The notes under the pieces are model-generated. The model made no database searches, was not told where the DNA came from, and saw only the letters and a list, made by a program, of their open reading frames with translations. DNA of 64,000 nucleotides from Notospermus geniculatus (taxonomy: Eukaryota; Nemertea; Pilidiophora; Heteronemertea; Lineidae): contig NMRB01001342.1 of the NCBI GenBank assembly GCA_002633025.1, positions 106,719 through 170,718 on the forward strand. The letters run 5' to 3'. Each line of letters begins with the position of its first letter. The stretch's first letter is position 1. Made by a program: the position numbers and the translations under genes. Positions 22,058-35,000 of this stretch are shown here, in pieces.

Positions 22058-22483
22058 ATGTGGCTATGATTTACCCCTACATTGCCTCCGACTTCCTCTT
22101 GCCTTGTACAACCTTGTCCCTAGGTGTTGTCACCTCATTCTTGGCTGTTTCTCAACCTTGGCTTCATGAATGGAGACATATTTTATGGGCATGCAGGTTA
22201 TACCACTGTGGTACAACCATGGTTCTGCCTGTACATGTCGTCAAGGTCCACTCTGACAAATCCAACGGGTAACAGAATTTTTCCATGAAGTCATGAAGAA
22301 ATCTGCTGTTGATGTTTCTTCCATAAAACTGAACCAGACTTGGCTGGTACACATCCTTGGATGTGATCATATGGTTCTTGCCAGGTGGTCGGGGGAAGGG
22401 GCAGCACAAGTTGTGGAGTCCTTGGCCACCTGGGAGGTCCAATAAGAGATACATGCAAGACAGCTGTTTACTCAGAATAGACA

Positions 22484-22489
22484 TTTATT
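22484..22489 (-). terminator. Candidate MED13 polyadenylation signal (AATAAA on minus)
   Basis: TTTATT on the plus strand gives AATAAA on the MED13 strand. It is followed downstream by the end of the presumed PIGL 3' region. Other minus-strand hexamers occur nearer the stop (for example around 22645 and 23952), so use of this one is uncertain. Confidence 0.25.
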
Positions 22490-25332
22490 TTTCATCAGCT
22501 AGCATACATTTTGTCATTGACTAGCTACGAAAAATAACTTACATTAAATTGTATAGAATACATCCAGTATTCAATAATGTGTGTGTGCGAAGGGTAAAAT
22601 GTACATCACAGGGGGTCTACCTCTATCCTTATGTACAAACTCTTTTTATTACAAAGATTTTATTTGACTTGATATCTAATCTCACAACTAAACACTACAA
22701 GGACATTATGAGAACCAAAGATATGAACACATCATACGCGTGTGTCAGAGAAATCTCCATTACTCGCCTTCTTTCTGTACACAAGCTAAAACATACATAC
22801 CAAGTGAGCAAGCAACGGAGAAGATGATTCTCTGCTCCATTATGATAATGACTCGAAGGCATTTGTCGGAGGTATCAAGAATAACTGGTAACTGCAGTTC
22901 ATGCTATGTCAATGCTTACAATGAAATGGTAGAACCAAAGACCACAACAACTGCAATTAATGTCAGCAATACTTTCTTTTTTGGAAGTGTTTTCATTGTG
23001 TACAGCATGCCACTATAGGTTGGAAGGTTCTACAAGTCCAAGCAATCAATGGCTTTATGCCGATGCAGAATATTGGAACAGAGGAAATGCTGAGTCACAT
23101 CTGTGACTTATTGTATAGTGTGTGCTGAGCCTGACAAAGCACAAAGTTTGGCTATTACCGTTGGGCATCTGATGCAGTGTGCACCTTTGCACACGTTTTA
23201 AGACTAGTCACTCTACTGGCCAATTTTTCCTCTGACCAGACAAACATAAACAAAACCCTCCAATCTTTGGACCATTCACGAGTAAGTACATCATACACAG
23301 AATCAATATCCATACGGTTGTTGAATCCATATGCTCAAGGCCTCAAAACATACTTGAGCTTTTAATGCCATGTGCCAAATCAGCATCATGGACATGGTGT
23401 ACATCATAGAGGTTTAATTTTTCCATTGCACTGCCTCTGAAATATTGGGTGTGATCTGAGCTGCTCTATGTTGATGCCCAATTCAGAAGTTGATCAGAAA
23501 ATGGTGCAAATCTCGATGCCATTTTGTGGCCAGCAGCCACTTCTTGATCCTTGCCGCAGCACTCAGTATGCAGGAAATGATGATGACTCAGAATACCTAT
23601 ATACAAGATAAATAAATACAAAATTGAAAAATTAGAAAACGACCAATATCTCTCTAATCGTATGTTACTTATGATCTGGTACGTGCATTCTAGTTGGGTG
23701 CAGTTTATTCACGAAAAATAAAAAATGCACATGACAATGATGATACAGACTTGGGAAATTCCAGATTTACACATGATAAGACCATGCTTCTCTGCAACTC
23801 GGGTGACCTTGCACCATAGAGAAAAGAAGGACCTGCCACACCTACGATTTTTCTAAAATGAACCCCAAATACCATTAATCAATCAATTTGCCAATACATG
23901 TTTAGGGTCAGCTGTTGACACACAGAACACATGCTCTTCATGACTAGGGATATTTATTTTGATTTGAAAGGATTATAAACAGGAAATGTGACTTGAGAAA
24001 CAATCATGGAACTGCTAGGCACTGCAAAGATGAACAGAACTTGTGTGGAAGTCATGAAGTGGCTTTCTCTCTTGCGGCAAATGTTCTCTTCTCACTGGAG
24101 AGACTGTTGTCCACACAGGTTTGTTTTTGCCAGGTAGTCATGTGATCAAGAAAACAGCTTTTATGCCATGTATGCATAATACTTGTAATGAAACTCTTCC
24201 TTTTTACTCTCTATGCAATGTCCCTTATACATGTAATAGCCAATAGTCCAATGTAAACAACACACTGGTAGAACATGCCCCTTTGATATATGCTGGCTGT
24301 CATCAATAACTCGCCTTGTGGAAATTTCAGAAATTGAGCCACTGATTTTAGTCGGGGTGATTATGTCGAGTCACTCGTAGATCTAAAGGTAGCTAAAATG
24401 CAGATGGAATGTGAGACCTGCTGGAAGGTTGACGAAAGCCCTTTCAAAATAGGTTAATCATGGAAATGACAATCATACTTTCTGATACTGACCCTCGCAA
24501 ATCCTGAACCCAATGAAGAACTACCAGGATGCTCTTCAGCTTGTCACAAGAAGTTCAGGGCAACTGACTTAAGTGGCTATGGAAAAGACAAATGTCTTAG
24601 TCTCTGGTACCACATGACCATGCTCTTTAGCATGAACTGAGAATCGTCAAGGAGATGGAGTTAATTAAGTAACTCTGCAGAAAGCAATTTAAAACAGATG
24701 TCTCCTTCCATTGGGTGTCTGTGACAATTCAGACATTGATCATGGAACTTTTAGGCATTGCATCTTGGGCAAATACATGTATCTACAGAAGCAATTCAGC
24801 TACCTTGCACTGTCATGTTATCTTTCCACATGCTATCATCTTGGTGAATGTCAGTCATACTTCAGTGTCCCCCGACCATGAAAATGATCCCTCTTTAACT
24901 GATAAATAATCTGTATATAAATAATTCCGCATTCAAACCAGACAACGCGCTCTAAAAACGTATAATTTAGTTAAATATTGAAATAATTTACTGAATCAAG
25001 AGTACATGTGATAGTACTTGATGTAAGCACCACCACCAACCCTCTGATAACTGAAGAGTGTCCATCCTTGAGTTACAATGAAACTGAGAACCAGATGATT
25101 CTTTCCATTGTCTGTGGTAGTTTTCAGAGGCAGGGAGCCTCCAACTTCCCAAATGACAAAACCCATCATTGAAAAGTTTAAGGAACTAAGAAATTTGTGA
25201 ATTGGGTCTGCTGGACCAGGCATTCAAATCTAGAATACACAACTAAGAATTCGACCCTCACGGAGAGTATTGAGCCAAATATGGACTGGTTTTACACACG
25301 ATAAGCAGCACGCTCAAACTGGGTATCCCTAA

Positions 25333-25463
25333 GGCCCCGATTACATAGAAGTATACGGTATACGAAAACGCCAGTTAACAAAGGCCTCACAAAGGATTCG
25401 CGACCATGAAGCCATTGTTAACCGGCATTTTTGTATACTGTATAGTTCTATGTAATCGGGGCC
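25333..25463. mobile_element. 131-bp MITE with TAA target duplication
   Basis: The ends GGCCCCGATTACATAGAA and TTCTATGTAATCGGGGCC are exact inverted repeats. Pairing continues through TATAC and GTTAACAA words. TAA flanks both ends (25330-25332 and 25464-25466). This is a PIF/Harbinger-type non-autonomous element, probably transcribed within the MED13 3' UTR. Confidence 0.85.
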
Positions 25464-26056
25464 TAAAACAGTAGATCGCTCTTTTACAGAATTCTGTGAA
25501 ACTTATTTCCTCAATTCAACAGTGGCAAGGTCATCATAAACACGACTTATGAGGAAAGTACTCCGACAAACCACGATCACAGGATAAGGAATACATTCTT
25601 GCAGTCATTAACATCAAGATTCAACAGAGAAGATCATCAGTCGTCATCCAGTACTCCATAATTCTGACCTCATGGTCATCAAAATGACGTCAGTCAATTT
25701 GTATTTACATACAGCCCTTGGATTTTTCTGATCCTACATAATGCCTTCAGTGAAGTAAGCTGAGAGTGTCACAGAGTATTCAGCATGCCCACATCATCCT
25801 GTTATCACACTTGGAATCTATTAGAATCAATACTTTTGTTCAGCCACAGAATGGCACGAGGTTGAACTGATCCGTGTACGCTCCCACAAATGACAGAAAA
25901 ATAATGCTAACGGGCACAACATGATTATCCATGTCATCTTTTTCTATCTGAATAACTCTGAATTGGGAATTCTGGTACACAGAATTTAAAATCCATGTTT
26001 CAAATTATCCTGAGTTGAAGCAGTCAAAATCACAGATATTTCTGAATGCAGGGATC

Positions 26057-29000
26057 CTAGACGAAGGCATTCAGAGCATGGTAGAGCTGCATGAGCACCA
26101 GAAAATTTATTGGGAGGGCAGACCTTCGGTCATTTGTCGCAACATCCATTGTCAACCATGACAGGGAGTTGTACGTCTCGAGGACATACCTGGAAAAAAA
26201 CAACATTTGTCAATGAACCTGAATCTACTTCATAATTACAGTGGGAACATTTGTTTGCTTAGCTAGATCAATAGACAGCATGTGGTGTATAAATAGAGGC
26301 TGCTATGAGTAGGAACCACACAGGTGCATATATACATTTACCTGAGTACATCACAGGTGAAACTCGAATCCAATGAATGAGTGTGTTTACTATGAGAGGC
26401 ATGGAGGAGGTCATCTGGATTTTGCTGGACAGCTGGACAATGCACATGAAGGGCAAACTGGAAACAAACAGATAAAGATTGTGAGAATTTTTGATGAACG
26501 TCTTCCTGTGTCAATTTCACAGGTTTTGTCTGCAGTTAGGTACATGTATGATCAGGCACCTATTTCAGAATTCCAGAGTGACTAGTATAGGTGCTGCATT
26601 GGCATTCCTGAAAGTTACTAGCACTACTGCATTGGTCTTGTCAACAGTTGTTCAAGACCAATGGATGTGACAGTTACCTTGAAACATGTAGGTGAAATAT
26701 CCTCAGCATGTGGACAAGCTGACCAGAACCACTTTGGAAGAGGGCCAGTTTTGGCAGTCGTAAGATAATAGCCCATGGCAAGTGGTTGATGCAGCAAGTT
26801 TGGTGACTCATCCTGTGGATCACTGGGGAAATTGGAGTTCCCCTTGCCCAAAGGAAACATTGGTGAAGTGCCACAGCCCAAGCCTAAGCCAGGAGACTGG
26901 GAGGGTGATGCTGGACCTCCCCTGCCAGGTGAACCAGGGGATGGGACGGGGGAGTCAGCCAGACTAAGGAAGCTGTTGAGATCTTGATCGATGTTCATGT
27001 TGAGATCTTCCTTCAAGCCAGAGAACAGTGGGTCATCATCATCGATGTCTGCCCCAAGACTTGCTGTGATGTCCATGTGGTTTTCAGGCTGTAATGGGGC
27101 AGTGTTCGCCTATGGAGGAAAAAGAGAGAAAACACATTTACTCTAGTGTAAATTCTTTCAACAGTTAGGTAAAACCCATCAAGGCAGTGCAAATTATAAA
27201 CACCTCAAACACATTGTATGTGTCCCAAATTCGCAACTTTGGTATTCATTCCATTTAGTTGGCAAATCACTCAGCATGTCATTCCATTGGGAACAAAGAA
27301 TGAGGACAGTGGGAAGTACAGCCGCTGTTGGTCACAAAACCACAAGTTCACTTACTGCTGCAGTGGCTGAGGTTGGGAACACAAGAATGTGGGTGACAGT
27401 GGCATCCTTGGGTGTGCTCAGTGGACAGTTACTGCTCTGCTGCTCCTCTTGCTTGACGACATCAGGTACAATACGGAATGTTGGCTGCGCCTCCATCGAG
27501 ATCAGGCAAGCACTAAGAATAGTGGGCACCCCAGTCGTTGAAAGTGAGCCGCACAAATTGCAAACATCCTTGAAATGTTTGCTGGCACGATGCAAGTTCT
27601 TGCGACTGAGCAACCCCGCCCAGCCTTTCAATTCACCATGTCCCAAACGCCCCAATCGACACACGACTAACCGCCATGTCAATGTTGTCATGGATATCAC
27701 ACCACAGATAAAATCCCAAAGTTTCTGAAGCCCGATTCTCCGTGCAGATGCCTTCTTCCTCCTATTCCGATTTGGAATTTCAATATTGATTGTACTCGTT
27801 TCCAACAGTTCACCACGTTCATCAGTCAATGAAGCCAGCAGCCATCTTTGGTCCTCCGACAAGCAGTAACAAACCAGAAGAATACCACAACGCTCCTTGA
27901 TTTCCCCACAGGACTCAGCCAGCTGAGATTGATGGTCTTTCTGGGCCGCAATGATGAATGGTGGGCTGAACAGCTTGGTGGGGCCCCCTTTATCAGGCTG
28001 AAAAGAGTATTCAATCATATGAGAATTCAATTAGGTAGTCAACACAAGTTGCACATTACAACTCGTCCACTTTTCTGTTGACACCAACTGATAATTCAGT
28101 TGTACTCCCCAGTAACAGTTTCGATGATTTTTAACCGATGAACTCAGTTATACATTTTAGGCACGAAGTACAGCGTGGCATCTTTCAACAGTGAACTACC
28201 AAGCAAGCTCACCTCTTTTACTTTCAAGAATGCCTCTGCAGAAGCAGCTGGACCAAACCCTGTTAGTGATCTACCCATGTAGGTGTGATGCAAAGTCTGA
28301 GTGCACTGAGTGTACACAGAAAATGCCAAGGATTTCAGCACTTGCAGTTGGCGCATTTCCCCACGGTGATCAAGGATATTCTGAAGAGGCACAACCTGAA
28401 ATGAAAGGACGTTCGAGTTGATGAATACCAAATTCGATGGGCTGTTTTGAAACTTGACATCTAAAATTATCCTTGAAGTACTCAGAATCCATCACACATG
28501 CACATACCTGAAGCTGGACATGGTTTCGCATGTTTTCTGGCAAGGACTCCACCATTTCTTGGTAACACCTCAACATGCCCAGGGTTGAAAGTCGACTCAG
28601 TTCATCCCATTCATTGCCATAGGTAAATGGATCAACCATGTACACAACAATAGTCGGTACTTCAGCATTTTCATCTGGTTCAGGTTCCTGAAGTATTGGT
28701 GCTTTTTCTTGACTAACTGGTTCACAACCATCTGTAGCAGACAAATGAACTTGTTACTAATGAATGTAGAGGACAACCATGGACAGTCACACAGCACAAA
28801 CTAGTATCACCTTCCTCTCCAACTCACGATAACATAGGATTATGATTATTTAGTAACCCTTCTCAATTTAACTTTTCAATTTATGCACTTACAAGTACTC
28901 TGTTTACCTTTTTCATCTCCATGGGAAGACTGGGGGGTTGGGACTGAGCCTTGTCCGTCTGACATTGGTGGATGAGGTGAAGGGGAAGGCTGTGGCTGTG

Positions 29001-32000
29001 GCTGAGGTCTAGGAACTGGCTTATTGCTGTGACTCTCGAAGAGTGTCTTATCCAATGACTGATCAGCAAGGTATGGACCTGAAGCAAAATTAACGAACTC
29101 ATGAAATGACTATGGGAGTGCAATATCATGGGTACCATGAACAAGGTGCAGCAGCAAAACGATTCAAGGACATGGCATCATCAGATGGAAGACTACATGC
29201 AAAGGCCCAAGTGGACAATCAGGCCGCACAAAATGAGAGTTAATTTCAATTCATCCATATATTGAACAACTCTCATCATCATCCTGAACTTACCCAAACG
29301 ATTCCGGCAGACCTGGGCATACATTCGTAGCTTTGCCCCCACAAGCGAGGACCCAACATTTGTAAACCACTCGCTGACTTCATCATCCAGTCCCTTTGAC
29401 AATCCATACTTCTTGCCAACTCGCATGATTCCATCCTTCAGTTTGGGGATGGGGCAATGCCGACCCAGCCGGCAAAGCTCGTACACTGTGCTGAGCTCTT
29501 TGAAGAATGTCTTGACGTTGTTGTGGATGAACTCATTTTCAGGGGCAACAACAACAAAGGCAATGTCCTTGGCTTTGCCATAAGGTTCAAGGAGTAGTTT
29601 TTCCTGCAACAGAAATGCACACAAATAATGAATGACGAACATAAAACCTGAAAGCCTACATATCGAAGGGGGAAGTTTCAGCAAGAAACTGAACCTGATG
29701 AAGGAACTCAATGTTATAGAAAACGCTTTGACCATCAATTGGCTGAATGGACTCACCCAGTATCTGACTGCATGGGGAGCAAGTGACAACCAATCCTTGT
29801 CATAACCAACCAATAATGCGGGGATGGGTTGAGGTTCACAGGCTTCATCACTGCCTCTCCCTGCCAACTTGTGGAAATCTTTCCACGTCAAAGGCCCAGT
29901 GATAGTGTACGTTGATTCCCATAATCTCGTTGTCCTTTTCTTCTGTATGGCATCTTGGAGCAAGGGCTGTAATGACTTCAGTAACCTGACTAGGTCTTGA
30001 CTGTTTGCTGGGACTTTGGCTGTAATGTGGAACAAATAATGTCACATTAAAACTGAAGTACATGTACACTGTAAAATAGACCAAGTTAGAGCTAAAATGG
30101 CTGAACAGCAAGCAAAGGATACACCATGAGGGCTTCATGTTCAGAGATCTAGTCCGTAAGGGCATGGTTCAGGTCTCGAAGAAGAGGACAGGTCATTATT
30201 GATCGCGGATCCCTCACCTCGTAAAAATGGCCATTTGTGCAGACACATCACTTTGTGGTGAGGCTCATCCAATTTTGTCGCAGAATAGCTCTCCATGACT
30301 TGTTTACCCTGTTCTAAAGCACTCATGCATGACTCGCAGGCATCTGAAACAAAACACACTTCTATCAATGCCGTACCTTTGAACAGACAACTGTTAAACT
30401 ATTAAGCACACTTCATACACAGAGCTCACTTCAATCAACCATGCTTCCACTGTACCAACTGGTGGAGACACTGCCTCGTAGTATTTTTGGAAAGCAAAAC
30501 AGAAGGGGTCCTTACCTTGGACTTCGAGCATATTAGGCACAACACTGCTATTAGTGACCAAAGCTGACTGGACCTTGATCTCCCTCGAATGATGTAGCAC
30601 TGAACTCCCAGGGAATGGGCAGGCATACTGTGCTTGGAGCAGGTGTAATATCATATGCGGCACATGTTCACGATCACCACCCCCACATTTAGCGTCCTTT
30701 TGATTATCGTTAAGTAACAAACTAGGTTTATGTCTTTCGAAGCGTTCATCTCGTATTCCTGTGATCTCCACTTCGTCCTCGTAAAATAACCCTGAGTTGT
30801 GACCGTACTTTCTGTTCATTACTGCACTGAATCCACAAGCACATTTATATTGCGGTTCCTGAGACACTATAGACTCTGGGATATATATCCCAACATCAGC
30901 ACCTTTTATGCTCATATTACACACACATATGTTACAACTATCGAAGTTATGATCCTTGAATAAATTGAGTATTGTGTCCGAAAGCACTAAGTTCACAGTC
31001 AAGCTGTGGGCCTCTGGTACCTGACTATTTGTACCATGGTTGTCTATTGAACTCAAGTTTTTATTCAAATACGATGAGGCATTTGAGGCAGGTGATTGTA
31101 ATTCGTAACTCATAGGTGTTCGTTGCTGCATACTCCCATGAAATGCCGGTGATGGAGGGATAGACAGCATACGATCTGCAGGCATTCGTGCCATGCCGGG
31201 GACATTGTCCATTGGTGGGATATTGTTGAATTGACTGAAAAGAATGGAAGGTACGTTAAAAATTTTGACAATATTTGTGCCATGGACGTTGAGTCTATTG
31301 TGTCCGTAGTCTCCAAATCAACTCTGACAACAAAGCAAACCATAAAGACATATTTATCATCCATACCAAGCATGATCAAATTTCTGTGACTGGCAGAGAC
31401 TGAACGTTTTCGCCAATTTTCAAGATAGTTAAGGTACACTTTTTAACTTCTTACATTCATGTAACTTGTGACAACTACATGCTGACACTGCTGATACTAA
31501 GTACGTGACAACCTACCTTTGCTGTGAATGCTTTTCAATCATAGGTAGAGGGTATTGCCAAGAAGGCTTATAGTAACAGTTCAAAGTGATTTGTGGCAAT
31601 TTACTGCTCGGCAACTCAATCGGACCGTACTTCGTTGAACCAAGGAACTGGCTACACGATGATGGTTTATGCACAAACAGACACTCCTTAGTTGGTGCTT
31701 CTGGGCTAGCCGCATGTTCCATTGGTGCACCAACAGGATCCATTTCATGCACTGGATCAGCCTGTCCATTACAAGGTGATGTGTTGTTTTCCATCGAAGG
31801 TGGTGTTGGAAACATTCTTGAGAGCTCTGTGGTACCTGCAGAGTGAAATGAGTCAAGTTATCTTTTTATGTTTGATACATTCTCAACTGAGAATGGTGGC
31901 ATTTCATGGCGAGATCAATGAAACACCCAATACCGACACACTGCACCAAGCTTTGAAGATTTTCCACCCTAATGATCAAACAGCATGGTTTTCTTTTATG

Positions 32001-35000
32001 ACGGCATCGGTAAAGGAGCCACTTCACGTATGATCGTACCTATAATGCCTGCCCCAGTGCTGCTATTCAAACTGTTGCCCTTGCTGCCTTTTGTCACAAC
32101 ATCATCACATAGTTTGCTGGGACCGTTACCCATCGGTTCCTGAAACTGAAATCAATACATGTGAGTGAAACAGTCAGACACGTTGTTGAGAATCCTTATT
32201 AGCCAAATATCAGACAGTGACACTCTACACAAATCTAGGGCACTCAAAAGCGGATCTACATTTAAAGCTGAGCAAATCCTTCAGGAGGCAGCAGCAACTG
32301 TGAGAGCAAATATTGAACCAGGGACACTAAGTTCTATGACTGCATCACTGACTACCCTCCCTACCCCGAACCTTCTCAAGGAACCAGAAAACAAAGAGCA
32401 TACTTACAGTGTCATCATTATCCTCTGAACCAGAAGTGTCAAATATCCGATCCAGATCAGTAATAGTAGGCACCAAGTCTTTTTCACTCATGAGACTGGT
32501 CGAGCCAAGCTGGGCACCCGGAGTTTGTGGAGACCCCAAATCGCCCATGTCTGCAATAGAGGTGACAGCACAGTGAAAACATGGAAAACAAGCCATTTGA
32601 AATTACATGAGGTCATGCCCAACATTTCAAATATTGTACAGTCAATTACTGGTGGCAATAAATAAACCCCAACCAAAAACATCAATATTTTGAATGACAT
32701 TTTCAAATAATGGTGCGCAACTTTCATCCGTATATTACAAAGCTTATGAAACAATGTCTATAGCCTATACCCACGAAGACACCTGTTTTGAGAGCAAACA
32801 GTACATAAATCTTCAACCAGGTCTTCATAACAGTTATTCAAACAATGAAGCATATTTTATGCATGAATCCTGTGCTATGAATGCATGAATAAACCCAATA
32901 TCAGTGTGACGAAACACTGCTTTCAACCCACACAAGATGTCTGATTCTTTGCCAATGTTTCAACCAGGGCATCATGAATAATTGAAGCACATTACAGGAG
33001 GAGAAACAGATTGCACGTATCAAGTGCCTGGGTGGGTGAAGTGGATAAGGACATGCGCTGACACAGCATGATTGAAATACTCCGTGACTGAAACAAACAG
33101 TTACTGCATGATGTACTGGACTTGAAAATATTCAGAACGTCTCCCCCCCCCCCCCCCCCATACACACATAAGACGGACAGGTTTAACTTACGCTCGATCA
33201 GACAACATGGCTTATGATTGTTTTGGCTTCAAGAGAGAGAGAGAGACTAACTTCAACACATACCTCCATTAGTTTTCTCCTCTTTGAAGCCAAATGGTCC
33301 GTCGGAGCTCCTCCGATGGTCCTTACCGTCGTCTTCCTGTTTCATCAGTCGTCCACTAGAGAAGCTGTCATCACGGCTTGCGCGGAATCCTCGTTTGCAG
33401 AAGCCTGTGGCATTCGTCGATGATTCATCTGAGAATTCGTATGGGTCGTGCATTGGCAAGCAACTTGTCACGGGCGATGGTGTACTGTGGGAACTAACTG
33501 ATCTTGATCCAGACGAGTTTGAACGTCCTTCAGTGCGATGATTCAACTTTGCCTTCTTCACAGGATGCAGCAACCTGTAAATATTTTATGTACCGCATTC
33601 TTACCTAAATATTAGAAGTCCAGATTGCAACAGAACTTCATGGTTCACATTTCAAGTGCCCAAATCTATATCTCTCAGGGTTCAAAACAATTGAATTAAT
33701 GAGAAGTACTCACCATGCATTGAGAGAAGTAAAATCATACAAAGAACTCCCCATAGTCTCCTCATCCTCTTCGTAAGAAGCAGCTGGCAATTCGGGCCGT
33801 TTCACAAGCTGGTTAATATGTGACAGTGCCTCCTGTTTAGGAATTTCCAACCAGCTTGTCACAACATCTGGTTTTGTCTCAACAGTTGACTGATATGGTA
33901 AAGATAACGGCTCCGATTTCGGTACAGAACCCGGTGGCTTATTATACACGTCAGTAATAATTTGCCCTCCACTGACAATGCCACTACTAGTTGCACCAGT
34001 GGTCGTAATTGTACTATTATTTTTAGCAGCCACAGTATTAGTCTGAGATTCAGGCTGCACGTGATTCGCATGACTTAGATCCGTATCAATATTTTTCACT
34101 GGTGGGTGTGGACTCAACGTCGGCATTGTCGGGTCCGACGCAGACTGCACAACCGCTGGCTGACTATGGGAAGCCACTAATGGTGATGGTGCTGCTGAGT
34201 TGGGGGAGTCCACCCCCTGATCGTAATTTGTAGTCCGTAATGAAGGGAGACTGACATTTCCTTGTGTATTGGGCCCTTTGAAGTTCGCCAAAGGAGCAAC
34301 TGGAACCCTCTGCATCATGAAGTCCATATCATTGTTATTATTCACCACATCCTCGCAATTTTCAAACCGACGATGAAAAGGTGTCCGTGAATGTTTTGAC
34401 TGCTGTTTATCCGATTTATCCAGTTTTTCTAGTTTCATATATTTACTATTGCTACTCAAAGCTTTCTCCTTGTTTTGTGCACTTAGTGCTGACCGATTTT
34501 TGCTCTTCAACCTGAAAAGAGAGTGGTGTTTAGCTCAGATATACCACACAGTTCTCCACATATGCCCACAGTCAGTGAAGTCTTTATGATACACTGTTGA
34601 GGTACGAATACGAATCTAAATAGTGCTCCAAATAAACACACATTTACTTTCATTTTTGAACGACCTACTGAGGTACTGAAACAGTTTTTAGAACCTGTAC
34701 AAAGTCAATACAAATCTAACTTCTACTTACTTTGAACAACCACAGTGACCTTTTTGTATGGGTTCACCAAAGTCCCAGTTCCCAACCATACCATTATCAT
34801 CCCCAGCTCCATCCAGTGGTTGCGTACGTTTCATACCAGCTGACACACAGCCGTCCTGCCATACTTTTTCCACCAGGCAATCGGTCATGGTGTCAGCAGC
34901 TGGCGGACCACCACCAGGGTCAACACTGCCTTGTGCATATAAAGATGTCTGGACTAATTTTATATTCGCCTCTCCACTGGTTGCAGCGTCACAGGGTGAT

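Larger units (their letters stand above)
21432..26056. other. 3' regions of PIGL and MED13 (convergent), no coding gene seen
   Basis: No exon with homology or paired splice sites was found in this 4.6-kb stretch. The left part is expected to be PIGL 3' UTR, up to an AATAAA at 22052-22057. The right part is expected to be MED13 3' UTR read on the minus strand, with a candidate AATAAA at 22484-22489 (minus). A MED13 3' UTR of up to about 3.6 kb would agree with the long 3' UTRs known for vertebrate MED13. A 131-bp MITE sits at 25333-25463. Confidence 0.5.

Noticed and set aside
21266-22272. Several 70-120 codon frames downstream of PIGL
   Set aside because: They begin in other frames of the last PIGL exon or in its presumed 3' UTR, and lack homology or splice sites.
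27276-27728. 150-codon plus-strand frame
   Set aside because: It is antisense to the large MED13 exon 27356-27997 and is explained as its shadow.
33143-33159. Poly-C run as a functional element
   Set aside because: Intronic homopolymers are common and error-prone. It is recorded as a repeat only.
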